Source: Clostridiales bacterium
GTDB taxonomy: Bacteria; Bacillota; Clostridia; Oscillospirales; QAMX01
NCBI GenBank assembly: GCA_016285815.1
Contig: JAEERN010000039.1
Coordinates: 1-6,092, forward strand
Length of the DNA stretch: 6,092 nucleotides
Direction: 5' to 3'
Position numbers and translations under genes: made by a program. The notes beneath the pieces are model-generated. The model did no database searches. It saw only the letters and a program-made list of their open reading frames with translations, and had not been told where the DNA came from. Of the stretch, positions 1 through 4,931 are shown one piece after another. Every line of letters starts with the position of its first letter. Position 1 is the first letter of the stretch.

Positions 1-543
1 GCGGAGCGCCCGCCGGTACAGCGAATCCTGCAGGGCCAGATCCCGCCAGCCCACGGCGACCATGGCGTTGTCCGGCCCGGCGGCGGCGTGGAAGGCCGCC
101 ATCCAGCGGTTCAGCGCGTCGGCGGTCTCCGCCGTGACGCGGACCGTGGTGTCGGACACGTAATAGCTCCGGTTCTTGACGTAGAACAGCCGGACCGTCT
201 CCGCCGACTCTGGGTCGAAGGCGAGGTCGGCGTTGACGAGGACCAGCGTCCCGCGGGCGAGGTCCCGCTCCGTCAGCGACAGGGTGAGATAGTCCGGTCC
301 GGCCTCTGCGGCGGAGGAGCCATCGGTCCGGGCGGTCCCGCCGGGGGTCCCTTCGCGCCCGGCGGCCGTGCCGGAGGACCCTTCGGTCCCGCGGGGCGGG
401 ACCGGTCCGGACGTCGGCGCGCCCGGAGGCAGCAGCAGAATGGCGGCAACGGCGGCCAGCAGCAGAGCGGCCGCGGCCGCCGCGCAGACGGCGAGCTCGC
501 GGACGCGGGGCGCGGCCTTTTCCCGGAAGAACAGCGGTTTCAT
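1..543 (-). CDS. VanY-like D-alanyl-D-alanine carboxypeptidase, membrane-anchored (C-terminal part missing)
   Basis: The gene reads leftward from ATG at 543 and is open through base 1, so 181 N-terminal residues are visible and the stop lies outside. Residues 1-15 are basic, and residues 16-38 are an Ala/Leu-rich hydrophobic stretch, so this is a signal anchor or uncleaved signal peptide. Residues 41-82 are a Gly/Thr/Ser/Pro/Ala linker. The folded domain begins near residue 84, with LVLVNADLAFD (100-110), VRLFYVKNRSYYVSDTTV (117-134) and VGWRDLALQDSLYRR (164-178). The last resembles the (S)GYR..Q..LY segment of peptidase M15B (VanY) proteins. That family trims the terminal D-Ala from peptidoglycan stem peptides outside the membrane. 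The zinc ligands lie beyond the window, so activity cannot be judged. An AGGGAGG sits upstream, with GGAGG 13 nt from the ATG, a rather long spacing; no better in-frame start is seen. The domain call rests on remembered family patterns. Confidence 0.75.
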   Translation of the reverse strand, partial: MKPLFFREKAAPRVRELAVCAAAAAALLLAAVAAILLLPPGAPTSGPVPPRGTEGSSGTAAGREGTPGGTARTDGSSAAEAGPDYLTLSLTERDLARGTLVLVNADLAFDPESAETVRLFYVKNRSYYVSDTTVRVTAETADALNRWMAAFHAAAGPDNAMVAVGWRDLALQDSLYRRALR

Positions 544-643
544 GTGCGGACGGCGACCTCCCTGACGATCGAGATGATGGGGAAAGGATACGCGTCCGCG
601 GCAACGAAACGGCAAAAAAACACCGTCAAAAAAGCATCGGACG

Positions 644-669
644 GGGGCGGCGGGGCCGCCCCTTTTTTT
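644..669 (+). terminator. Orphan rightward intrinsic terminator
   Basis: GGGGCGGC (644-651) pairs perfectly with GCCGCCCC (655-662) across a 3-nt GGG loop and is followed by seven T residues (663-669). This is a textbook intrinsic terminator on the plus strand. No plus-strand gene lies upstream within the window, because the upstream gene is on the opposite strand. It either shields the promoter at 701-729 from transcription entering from the left, or ends an unannotated short RNA. Confidence 0.7.
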
Positions 670-691
670 GCCGCACGCCGCTTTTTCGCGG

Positions 692-716
692 CCGGACGGC
701 TTGCCAAGCCGCCCGG
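692..716. repeat. Inverted repeat containing a -35 box
   Basis: CCGG-A-CGGCTT (692-702) pairs with AAGCCG-C-CCGG (706-716): a 6-bp inner and a 4-bp outer stem separated by one A/C mismatch, with a GCC loop. The -35 hexamer TTGCCA (701-706) spans the loop and the stem edges. There is no T-run after it, so it is not a simple terminator. Confidence 0.55.
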
Positions 717-729
717 ATCCGAGTATAAT
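701..729 (+). promoter_or_regulatory. Sigma-A promoter for the acyltransferase gene
   Basis: The -35 box TTGCCA (701-706) and a perfect -10 box TATAAT (724-729) are 17 bp apart. Transcription should begin near 736, which excludes the in-frame ATG at 668 as the start of the gene. The leader would be only about 16 nt, just enough for the AGGAG at 740-744. Confidence 0.85.
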
Positions 730-751
730 AGAACGAGTTAGGAGTGTGTCT

Positions 752-1432
752 ATGGAGAAGAAGCCGCTTTGGTACCGGTTTTACGGAAAGCTCGTAAAGC
801 TCGTCATGACGAAAAAAACGTCGATCCGCTGCCTCGGCGCGCCGATCGAGGGGCCCTCGCTGGTCCTTTCCAACCACGAGGGCGCGGCCGGTCCGCTCAC
901 GTGGGAGTATCACCTCGACCGGCCGAAAAAGTTTTGGACCGCCTATGAGATGACGGCGGGGCTGCGGTCCGTTTACCGCTATCTCGCCTTTTATTACTTT
1001 CCGGAGAAAAAGCACTTTTCCCGGTTCTTCTCGCGCGTCGTCGGCTTCGTGGGGAGCCCGTTCGTGCACCTCGTCTACAAGGGCATGGCGCCGATCCCCA
1101 CCAGCAACACGCCGCGGAAGCTGGTCTCCACCCTGCGCGCCAGCGAGGACGCGCTCAAGGCGGGCTATACGATGATCGTGTTCCCGGAGGACTCGTCGAA
1201 GGGCTATTTCGAAAAGCCGAAATACTTCTTCAGCGGGTTCGTCGTGCTCGGCGAGAGGATGCTGACCAAGGGCGTGGACCTTCCCGTCTATACCGCCTAT
1301 TTCTCGAAGAAAAAGAGGACGATCACCGTGGACGCGCCCGTTTCGTTCTCGTCGCTCCGGGCGCGCTGTGAAAGCCGCGAGGAGATCTCCGAGGCGCTGC
1401 GCCTGCGGATGAACGAGCTTGCGGACCTGTGA
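752..1432 (+). CDS. PlsC-like 1-acyl-glycerol-phosphate acyltransferase family protein
   Basis: The protein has 226 residues. The start at 752 is chosen because AGGAG (740-744) lies 7 nt upstream and the promoter ends at 729; an in-frame ATG at 668 would lie upstream of the promoter. The sequence fits the LPLAT/PlsC fold: motif I is LSNHEGAAGPLTWE (39-52), and motif III is IVFPEDSSKGYF (142-153), matching the FPEG..S block. The basic N-terminus with a weak hydrophobic stretch suggests association with the inner face of the membrane. Family members transfer an acyl chain to lysophosphatidate or a related acceptor in phospholipid synthesis. Canonical motif I is H-x4-D; here H42 is kept but residue 47 is Gly. 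A specific substrate cannot be assigned, and it may be a divergent paralogue rather than the housekeeping plsC. No terminator follows before the next promoter, so read-through into the phosphoesterase gene is likely. Confidence 0.8.
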   Translation: MEKKPLWYRFYGKLVKLVMTKKTSIRCLGAPIEGPSLVLSNHEGAAGPLTWEYHLDRPKKFWTAYEMTAGLRSVYRYLAFYYFPEKKHFSRFFSRVVGFVGSPFVHLVYKGMAPIPTSNTPRKLVSTLRASEDALKAGYTMIVFPEDSSKGYFEKPKYFFSGFVVLGERMLTKGVDLPVYTAYFSKKKRTITVDAPVSFSSLRARCESREEISEALRLRMNELADL

Positions 1433-1443
1433 CGAAAGGCGAT

Positions 1444-1482
1444 CGCCGCCCCTGCGCCGCGTTGACGCGGCCGGGGGCGGCG
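1444..1482. repeat. Two-step inverted repeat containing the next promoter's -35 box
   Basis: The outer arms CGCCGCCCC (1444-1452) and GGGGCGGCG (1474-1482) enclose inner arms GCCGCG (1456-1461) and CGCGGC (1466-1471) with a TTGA loop. The -35 hexamer TTGACG (1462-1467) consists of that loop plus the start of the inner 3' arm. It begins 11 bp after the acyltransferase stop codon but lacks a T-run, so it is at best a weak terminator for that gene. Confidence 0.65.
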
Positions 1483-1491
1483 TGGTATAAT
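1462..1491 (+). promoter_or_regulatory. Sigma-A promoter with extended -10 for the metallophosphoesterase gene
   Basis: The -35 box TTGACG (1462-1467) and -10 box TATAAT (1486-1491) are 18 bp apart, with TGG (1483-1485) forming an extended -10 element. Transcription should start near 1498, leaving a leader of about 32 nt. Confidence 0.88.
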
Positions 1492-1529
1492 AAGGGGCGA
1501 AAAAGCGACGAAAGACAGGAGAAACGACT

Positions 1530-2714
1530 ATGACCCCCATTTTTCGGATGATCGTGTGCAGCGATATCCACTATCAGGCGGACCGCGCGGTCGAACGCGA
1601 GCGGTTCGAGCGCGGACTGGAGCTGGCCTACGCCTACGCGGACGGGCAGACGTACCCCGTCATCGACGCGATCTACGTCGTGGGGGATTTCGCCAACTCC
1701 GGCTCGCGGGAGGAGATGCTGCTGTTCCGGGATTCGCTGGATCGGGGCCTTCGTCCGGAGACCGAGGCCGTGCTGACCATGGCCAGCCACGAGTTCGGCG
1801 GCGAGGGGCGCGAGGCCGGCGCCCACCAGCGGTTCGCCGAGATCTTCCGGATGCCCCCCGACCAGCACCGGGTGATGAAGGGCTTCCACCTGATCAGCCT
1901 CACCACCGAGCGCGGCTGTTCGATCGGCGAGGGCAAACAGGCCTGGCTGGCGGCCGAGCTGAAAAAGGCCGCGGCGGACGAGCCGCGCCGCCCCATCTTC
2001 GTGTTCCAGCACCCCCATCTGACCGACACGGTCTACGGCAGCATCTATTGGGCCACGGAGGAGATCAACCAGATCCTGATGAACTATCCCCAGGTCGTGG
2101 ACTTTTCCGGCCACAGCCACGCGCCCATCAACGACCCGCGCAGCATCCACCAGCGGTATTTCACCGCCGTGGGGACCGGCTCCATGCGCTATTTCGAGCT
2201 GGACGAGTTCGACAAGCAGACGGGCACCGTTCCGCCGGACGCCAACGAGTGCGCCCAGATGCTGATCGTCGAGGCGGACGCGGCGGGCTGCGTGCGCATC
2301 CTGCCGCTGGACATTCTGAGCGGGAACTTTTTCCACGACGGCTGGGTCGTCGAGACCCCGTGGGACCCGGAGAGCTTCACCTATACCGACGCCCGCTATC
2401 GCACCGGGGACCGGCCGGTCTTCGCCGAGGGCGCGGCGGCGGAGTTCACCCTGAACGACGGCCGCGCGGCGGTCACCTTTCCCCAGGCCGGCGGCCGCGA
2501 GCGGCCGGACAGCTATACGGTCACGATCCGCGAGCGGGAGACGGGCGTCATCCGGCGGCAGATCAACGTCACCTCGTCGTACTATCTCTATCATATGCCC
2601 CCCGCCGTCCGGGTGGAGTTCGAGCTGGAGCCGGGCCGCTATCGCGCCGAGGTGCGGGCCAACAGCTTCTGGCGCACCCGGTCTGAGCCGATCACGGGAG
2701 AAAACGACGCGTGA
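1530..2714 (+). CDS. Calcineurin-like metallophosphoesterase
   Basis: The protein has 394 residues. AGGAG (1517-1521) lies 8 nt before the ATG. The metallophosphoesterase motifs occur in order: SDIH (11-14, metal ligands D12 and H14), VGDF (51-54, D53), ASHE (85-88) where GNH[DE] is usual, FQHPH (159-163) and SGHSH (193-197, H195 and H197). Together they form the usual di-metal centre that hydrolyses phosphomonoesters or phosphodiesters. The catalytic domain ends near residue 265. Residues about 295-385 look like a beta-rich accessory domain ending the chain, with SYTVTIRERETG and FELEPGRYRAEVRANSF resembling a fibronectin/Ig-like fold. There is no signal peptide, so it should be cytoplasmic. 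The Asn that normally ligates metal in GNH is Ser86, which is unusual. The physiological substrate is unknown. It has its own promoter, may also receive read-through from the acyltransferase gene, and ends at a strong terminator. Confidence 0.88.
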   Translation: MTPIFRMIVCSDIHYQADRAVERERFERGLELAYAYADGQTYPVIDAIYVVGDFANSGSREEMLLFRDSLDRGLRPETEAVLTMASHEFGGEGREAGAHQRFAEIFRMPPDQHRVMKGFHLISLTTERGCSIGEGKQAWLAAELKKAAADEPRRPIFVFQHPHLTDTVYGSIYWATEEINQILMNYPQVVDFSGHSHAPINDPRSIHQRYFTAVGTGSMRYFELDEFDKQTGTVPPDANECAQMLIVEADAAGCVRILPLDILSGNFFHDGWVVETPWDPESFTYTDARYRTGDRPVFAEGAAAEFTLNDGRAAVTFPQAGGRERPDSYTVTIRERETGVIRRQINVTSSYYLYHMPPAVRVEFELEPGRYRAEVRANSFWRTRSEPITGENDA

Positions 2715-2733
2715 CCGCTACCCAAAGCGGACG

Positions 2734-2782
2734 AAAAGCCCGCCGCAGGCCCCTGGAAACGGGGCCCGCGGCGGGCTTTTTT
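2734..2782. terminator. Strong bidirectional intrinsic terminator between convergent genes
   Basis: The left arm (2734-2753) begins AAAAGCCCGCCGC and the right arm (2761-2780) ends GCGGCGGGCTTTT. They pair over 20 positions with a single A/C mismatch (2747/2767) and a 7-nt loop. Six T residues (2777-2782) serve the plus strand, and the four A residues (2734-2737) give a U-run on the minus strand. It lies between the stops of the phosphoesterase (2714) and the acetyltransferase (2826), so it probably ends both transcripts. Confidence 0.92.
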
Positions 2783-2825
2783 AAAAGAGAAAGCGGCTCT
2801 GCGCCGCGCGGTCCGGCGAGGGGGA

Positions 2826-3314
2826 TCAGTCCTCCCGCGGGGCGATCGGGCCCGCGGCGAACCGCTTCAGATAGAGGAACTCGCCGTCGTGGTGGACGCC
2901 CAGCTTTTCAAAGCCGCGGCTCTCATAGAGCCGCTGGGCGGGGAAGTTGTCCTGAGCGGTGGTCAGCAGGACGCCGCCGCAGCCGCGCTCCCCGGCAAAG
3001 GCCAGGAGATGGTCGATGGTAAAGCTGCCGATGTGCTGTCCCAGACAGTCGTGGCGGACGCCGATGCCCATCCACGGAATCATGGTGTCGAGGTCCCACA
3101 GGAAGCAGAGTCCGGCGGGCGTGGGATCGTCCGGCAGACAGGTGACGAAAAAGCGGGTGTTGGGCACCTCCTGCTCGAAAAAGCGCATGGTGCCGCGCTC
3201 GTTGCCGCGGTCGCGGTTGAAAAAGGTAGAGCCCGGCTCGCCCAGACGGGCGAAAAAGTCGACGATCCCCTGTCGGTCGTCCTGCTCCAGTGGGCGAAAA
3301 GTCAGTTCAGGCAT
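2826..3314 (-). CDS. GNAT family N-acetyltransferase
   Basis: The protein has 162 residues, normal for a single GNAT domain. AGGAG lies 9 nt before the ATG at 3314. The start TFRPLEQDDRQGIVDFFARL (5-24) is the usual beta1-alpha1 segment. The acetyl-CoA-binding strand and helix cover MGIGVRHDCLGQHIGSFTID (82-101) and the helix after it. VLLTTAQDNFPAQRLYESRG (115-134) followed by FEKLG is the characteristic motif B ([AQ]-N-x-x-A-x-x-L-Y-x-x-x-G-F). The P-loop reads LGQHIG (91-96) instead of the usual R/Q-G-x-G-x-G, so the first basic/polar residue and the middle glycine are altered. Family members transfer acetyl from acetyl-CoA to an amine on a small molecule, peptide or protein in the cytoplasm; the acceptor here cannot be inferred. 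It has its own consensus promoter, so it is probably monocistronic. Confidence 0.87.
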   Translation of the reverse strand: MPELTFRPLEQDDRQGIVDFFARLGEPGSTFFNRDRGNERGTMRFFEQEVPNTRFFVTCLPDDPTPAGLCFLWDLDTMIPWMGIGVRHDCLGQHIGSFTIDHLLAFAGERGCGGVLLTTAQDNFPAQRLYESRGFEKLGVHHDGEFLYLKRFAAGPIAPRED

Positions 3315-3352
3315 GGCGTTGTTCTCCTTTTTGTGTCGTTTCGGTCAAGGAT

Positions 3353-3381
3353 ATCGTACCAGCCTTGGGGCGGTTTGTCAA
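3353..3381 (-). promoter_or_regulatory. Sigma-A promoter with extended -10 for the acetyltransferase gene
   Basis: On the minus strand a perfect -35 box TTGACA (3381-3376) and -10 box TACGAT (3358-3353) are 17 bp apart, and TGG directly precedes the -10 box. This is one of the best promoters in the window. The leader is about 30 nt and contains AAAAAGGAG. Confidence 0.9.
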
Positions 3382-3413
3382 GCGCCGGGCAAAAAAACGG
3401 CCGCGCCCGGCGC
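3382..3413. repeat. Inverted repeat abutting the acetyltransferase -35 box
   Basis: Perfect 9-bp arms GCGCCGGGC (3382-3390) and GCCCGGCGC (3405-3413) enclose a 14-nt loop that includes an A7 run on the plus strand (T7 on the minus strand). The arm nearer the gene ends exactly one base before the -35 hexamer TTGACA. It directly follows the lipoprotein gene's terminator, so it may be a second terminator-like structure. Confidence 0.65.
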
Positions 3414-3416
3414 CGG

Positions 3417-3447
3417 AAAAGCCCGCCCCGCGGGCGGCGGGGCGGGC
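3417..3447 (-). terminator. Intrinsic terminator of the lipoprotein gene
   Basis: Perfect 11-bp arms (3421-3431, GCCCGCCCCGC; 3437-3447, GCGGGGCGGGC) surround a 5-nt loop. The four A residues at 3417-3420 give a U-run on the minus strand. It lies 43 bp past the lipoprotein stop and just before the acetyltransferase promoter. Confidence 0.82.
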
Positions 3448-3489
3448 GGGGGTGGGTCCGCGGCGGAGGCTTTCCCGTGCGGCGCGCAT

Positions 3490-4581
3490 TCAGCGGACGC
3501 AGACGAAGGTGAACCAGACGCCGTCCCCGTCGGGACGGCCGGTGACCACCTGACCGTCGGCGATCGACGGGGCCGCGCCCGGCCCGCCGATCTCGAGGAA
3601 GACGAAGACCTCGCCCCCGTCAAAGGCCGACGCGTCCGGCACGGGCAGATCGTAGATCTCGAGAAGCTGCGTCAGCGCGGCCAGCGCGGTCTCGCCGAAG
3701 AGCGGCTGGCCGAAGTATTCAAAGCCGTGCTCCGAAAGGTCGCGGTACTCCCTGCTCCGGTCGAGCAGGCCGCTCGACTGCCACAGAAGCGTGAGGTATT
3801 CCGCGCGGGAGACCCGGGCGGAGAGGACCGTGCCGCTCAGCCCCTTCGGCGCGTCGCCCAGACGGACCTCGCCGAAGCCGGAGACGGCCGCGCCGTCCGT
3901 GCGGTCCCAAGGGGACAGAGCGGGCAGCGGATGGGCGTAAAGGGTGTCATAGGGAGGAAAATCCTCTTTCCAATAGTCCGGAACGGCGCCGCAGGCGCCG
4001 CGGTACTCCAGCGACCGCCCCTCCAGCAGGCTGCGGTCCACGCGCCAGAGGTTGATCTGGCGGTGATGGTGCTCGATAAAAGTAGTATCACAGCTCCGGT
4101 CCTGGACCGTGAGGATCCGGACGGCGCCGTCGTCGACAGTGATCTCGACGGCCTCGACGTCGATGGGATATCCCTCGTCGACGGTGAGGAGCAGGACGTT
4201 TTTCGCAAAGAACGCGTCGTCCAGCAGGGGAAGAAGGGAGGGCTCGCCCCAATGGCCCCGCCGCGGGTAGGCTGCCGCATGGATGGCGTTGGCCCAAGCC
4301 GCCAGCGGCGCGTATTCCGCCAGGGTCTCGAACCGCAGCGCCGAGGCGGCCGCCCATTGGTCGTAGCGGTTGCAGCCAAAGTCCAGAGAGGCGATGAGCT
4401 CGACGCCCTCTTCCGGCGAGACCGGCCCGGCGGCGGTGGCCTCCGTGGTCGTTGCTTCGGTGGTCGTCGCTTCCGTGGAGGCGCCTGTCGTTGCCCCTGT
4501 TGGGACCGCCGGTTCGGCGGGGCCGCAGGCGGCCAGCAGCAGGACCGGGATCAGCAGAAGTGCAAGAAGGGATCGCTTCAT
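3490..4581 (-). CDS. Secreted lipoprotein of unknown function with Thr-rich linker
   Basis: The protein has 363 residues from the ATG at 4581, chosen because AGGAGG lies 9 nt upstream and a classic lipoprotein signal follows at once: MKRSLLALLL, then LAAC (16-19) with C19 as the lipidated residue. An in-frame ATG at 4656 overlaps the -10 box and cannot be the start. Residues about 21-52 form a Pro/Thr/Ala/Glu linker with two EATTT repeats. The remaining ~310 residues should be folded outside the membrane. They contain four cysteines (within FGCNRY, DRSCDTT, RGACGA and FVCVR), so one or two disulfides are possible, and aromatic-rich segments. I recognise no known domain. The acidic, extracytoplasmic character would suit a surface-exposed or substrate-handling protein, but no function can be assigned. 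It is transcribed alone from its own promoter and ends at a good terminator. Confidence 0.85.
   Translation of the reverse strand: MKRSLLALLLIPVLLLAACGPAEPAVPTGATTGASTEATTTEATTTEATAAGPVSPEEGVELIASLDFGCNRYDQWAAASALRFETLAEYAPLAAWANAIHAAAYPRRGHWGEPSLLPLLDDAFFAKNVLLLTVDEGYPIDVEAVEITVDDGAVRILTVQDRSCDTTFIEHHHRQINLWRVDRSLLEGRSLEYRGACGAVPDYWKEDFPPYDTLYAHPLPALSPWDRTDGAAVSGFGEVRLGDAPKGLSGTVLSARVSRAEYLTLLWQSSGLLDRSREYRDLSEHGFEYFGQPLFGETALAALTQLLEIYDLPVPDASAFDGGEVFVFLEIGGPGAAPSIADGQVVTGRPDGDGVWFTFVCVR
4436..4480 (-). repeat. 15-bp tandem repeat encoding EATTT units
   Basis: Two near-identical 15-bp units (4445-4459 and 4460-4474, GTGGTCGTYGCTTCS on the plus strand) with partial copies on both sides encode the Thr-rich linker of the lipoprotein on the minus strand. 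The copies differ at only two positions, so the unit number could change by slippage or recombination and alter linker length. Confidence 0.7.
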
Positions 4582-4606
4582 GGAAAAGTGCCTCCTTTTT
4601 TGAAAT

Positions 4607-4644
4607 CCGGGCGAAAAAAACGCCGCTGCATCAGGCCCGCCCGG
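4607..4644 (-). promoter_or_regulatory. Leader hairpin of the lipoprotein transcript
   Basis: Perfect 7-bp arms CCGGGCG (4607-4613) and CGCCCGG (4638-4644) enclose a 24-nt loop. With transcription starting near 4648, the 5' arm begins about four bases into the transcript, and the structure ends just before the AAAAAAGGAGG ribosome binding site. It could stabilise the mRNA end or affect access to the binding site; this is inferred from pairing only. Confidence 0.4.
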
Positions 4645-4654
4645 GGATGCTTCC

Positions 4655-4660
4655 ATTATA
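4655..4660 (-). promoter_or_regulatory. -10 box of the lipoprotein gene promoter
   Basis: A perfect TATAAT is present on the minus strand. No good -35 hexamer occurs 16-18 bp upstream, where the sequence is a T-run (ACCCTTTTTT). A/T-rich DNA lies behind it and could act as an UP-like element or activator site. The promoter may therefore depend on an activator, unlike the others in the window. Confidence 0.6.
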
Positions 4661-4773
4661 CACGATCCTGTCGAAAAAAGGGTTACAATTTGTTACTTTT
4701 GGCAAAAAACATGCACAAAAATCTGGGGGGGGGTGGGCCGTTGGGCTTTGTGCACGGCGTCCATCCCGGTCCC

Positions 4774-4798
4774 AAAAAGCCCCGCCGGGCGGCGGGGC
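4774..4798 (-). terminator. Orphan leftward intrinsic terminator
   Basis: GCCCCGCC (4779-4786) pairs perfectly with GGCGGGGC (4791-4798) across a 4-nt loop, and five A residues (4774-4778) give a U-run on the minus strand. No minus-strand gene lies upstream of it, since the neighbour to the right reads rightward. As with the terminator at 644-669, it points toward a downstream promoter in the same direction. Confidence 0.68.
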
Positions 4799-4823
4799 GG
4801 GGGGAAAAGCGCCGCGGCGCGGG

Positions 4824-4862
4824 TCCCGTCCCGCGGCAAAACGGTTGACGCGGGCGGCGGGA
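4824..4862. repeat. Inverted repeat containing the SGNH promoter -35 box
   Basis: Inner arms CCCGCG (4830-4835) and CGCGGG (4849-4854), and outer arms TCCCG (4824-4828) and CGGGA (4858-4862), flank a 13-nt loop. The -35 hexamer TTGACG (4845-4850) straddles the end of the loop and the start of the inner 3' arm, the same arrangement as at 1444-1482. Confidence 0.55.
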
Positions 4863-4873
4863 GATGGTAAAAT
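4845..4873 (+). promoter_or_regulatory. Sigma-A promoter with extended -10 for the SGNH hydrolase gene
   Basis: The -35 box TTGACG (4845-4850) and -10 box TAAAAT (4868-4873) are 17 bp apart, with TGG (4865-4867) just before the -10 box. Transcription should start near 4880, a few bases before the palindrome at 4884. Confidence 0.87.
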
Positions 4874-4883
4874 AACAGTCGGC

Positions 4884-4907
4884 CCGGCCGCCCGCGCGGG
4901 CGGCCGG
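4884..4907 (+). promoter_or_regulatory. Perfect 24-bp palindrome at the 5' end of the SGNH hydrolase transcript
   Basis: The 12-base half-site CCGGCCGCCCGC is followed at once by its exact reverse complement. In RNA it would fold into a 10-bp all-GC stem with a GCGC loop, starting about four bases after the predicted transcription start. In DNA it could be a symmetrical operator located just downstream of the promoter. No T-run follows, so it is not a terminator. Confidence 0.6.
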
Positions 4908-4931
4908 AGCAGAGAAGAGGAGGGCGCGTCC

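Larger units (their letters stand above)
544..751. other. Divergent intergenic region between carboxypeptidase and acyltransferase genes
   Basis: This 208-bp gap separates two genes transcribed away from each other. It contains a rightward terminator (644-669), an inverted repeat around the -35 box (692-716) and the promoter and ribosome binding site of the rightward gene. For the leftward gene I see only weak promoter candidates: a minus-strand TTGACG near 624-629 has no -10 box at the right distance, and a TATCCT (585-590) has a TTGCCG about 19 bp upstream. No convincing small ORF is present. Confidence 0.6.
4582..4931. other. 350-bp divergent intergenic region between lipoprotein and SGNH hydrolase genes
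   Basis: From left to right it holds the lipoprotein ribosome binding site and leader hairpin, the lipoprotein -10 box (4655-4660) and an A/T-rich patch (about 4672-4724) with GTTAC repeated at 4682-4686 and 4692-4696. Next come a run of nine G (4725-4733), a leftward terminator (4774-4798), an inverted repeat with the SGNH promoter (4824-4873), a perfect palindrome (4884-4907) and the SGNH ribosome binding site. I see no credible small ORF. Confidence 0.6.

Noticed and set aside
88..741. Long plus-strand reading frame opposite the carboxypeptidase gene
   Set aside because: Its product is Gly/Arg/Gln-rich low complexity, it crosses a terminator and a promoter, and the minus strand encodes a recognisable protein.
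668..751. Upstream start for the acyltransferase gene
   Set aside because: This ATG precedes the promoter at 701-729 and would add 28 residues without hydrophobic or conserved character; the 752 start has an AGGAG at ideal distance.
626..1540. 304-codon minus-strand frame opposite the acyltransferase gene
   Set aside because: The protein is Arg/His-rich, matches nothing, and lies opposite a gene with clear motifs, promoter and ribosome binding site.
1323..2594. 423-codon minus-strand frame opposite the metallophosphoesterase gene
   Set aside because: Typical GC-rich antisense frame; the plus strand has all metallophosphoesterase motifs.
4582..4656. 25-residue N-terminal extension of the lipoprotein
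   Set aside because: The ATG at 4656 overlaps the -10 box, and the extension would bury the lipoprotein signal sequence.
2959..4848. 629-codon plus-strand frame spanning the acetyltransferase and lipoprotein region
   Set aside because: It runs across two promoters, a terminator and two recognisable minus-strand genes; composition is that of an antisense shadow.
4884..4907. Mobile-element end or attachment site at the perfect palindrome
   Set aside because: There is no transposase or integrase, no flanking direct repeat and no partner copy; its position at the transcript start fits a leader hairpin or operator better.
4452..4931. 160-residue upstream extension of the SGNH hydrolase
   Set aside because: It crosses the lipoprotein gene, its promoter and the SGNH promoter; the ATG at 4932 has its own AGGAGG and block I begins at once.
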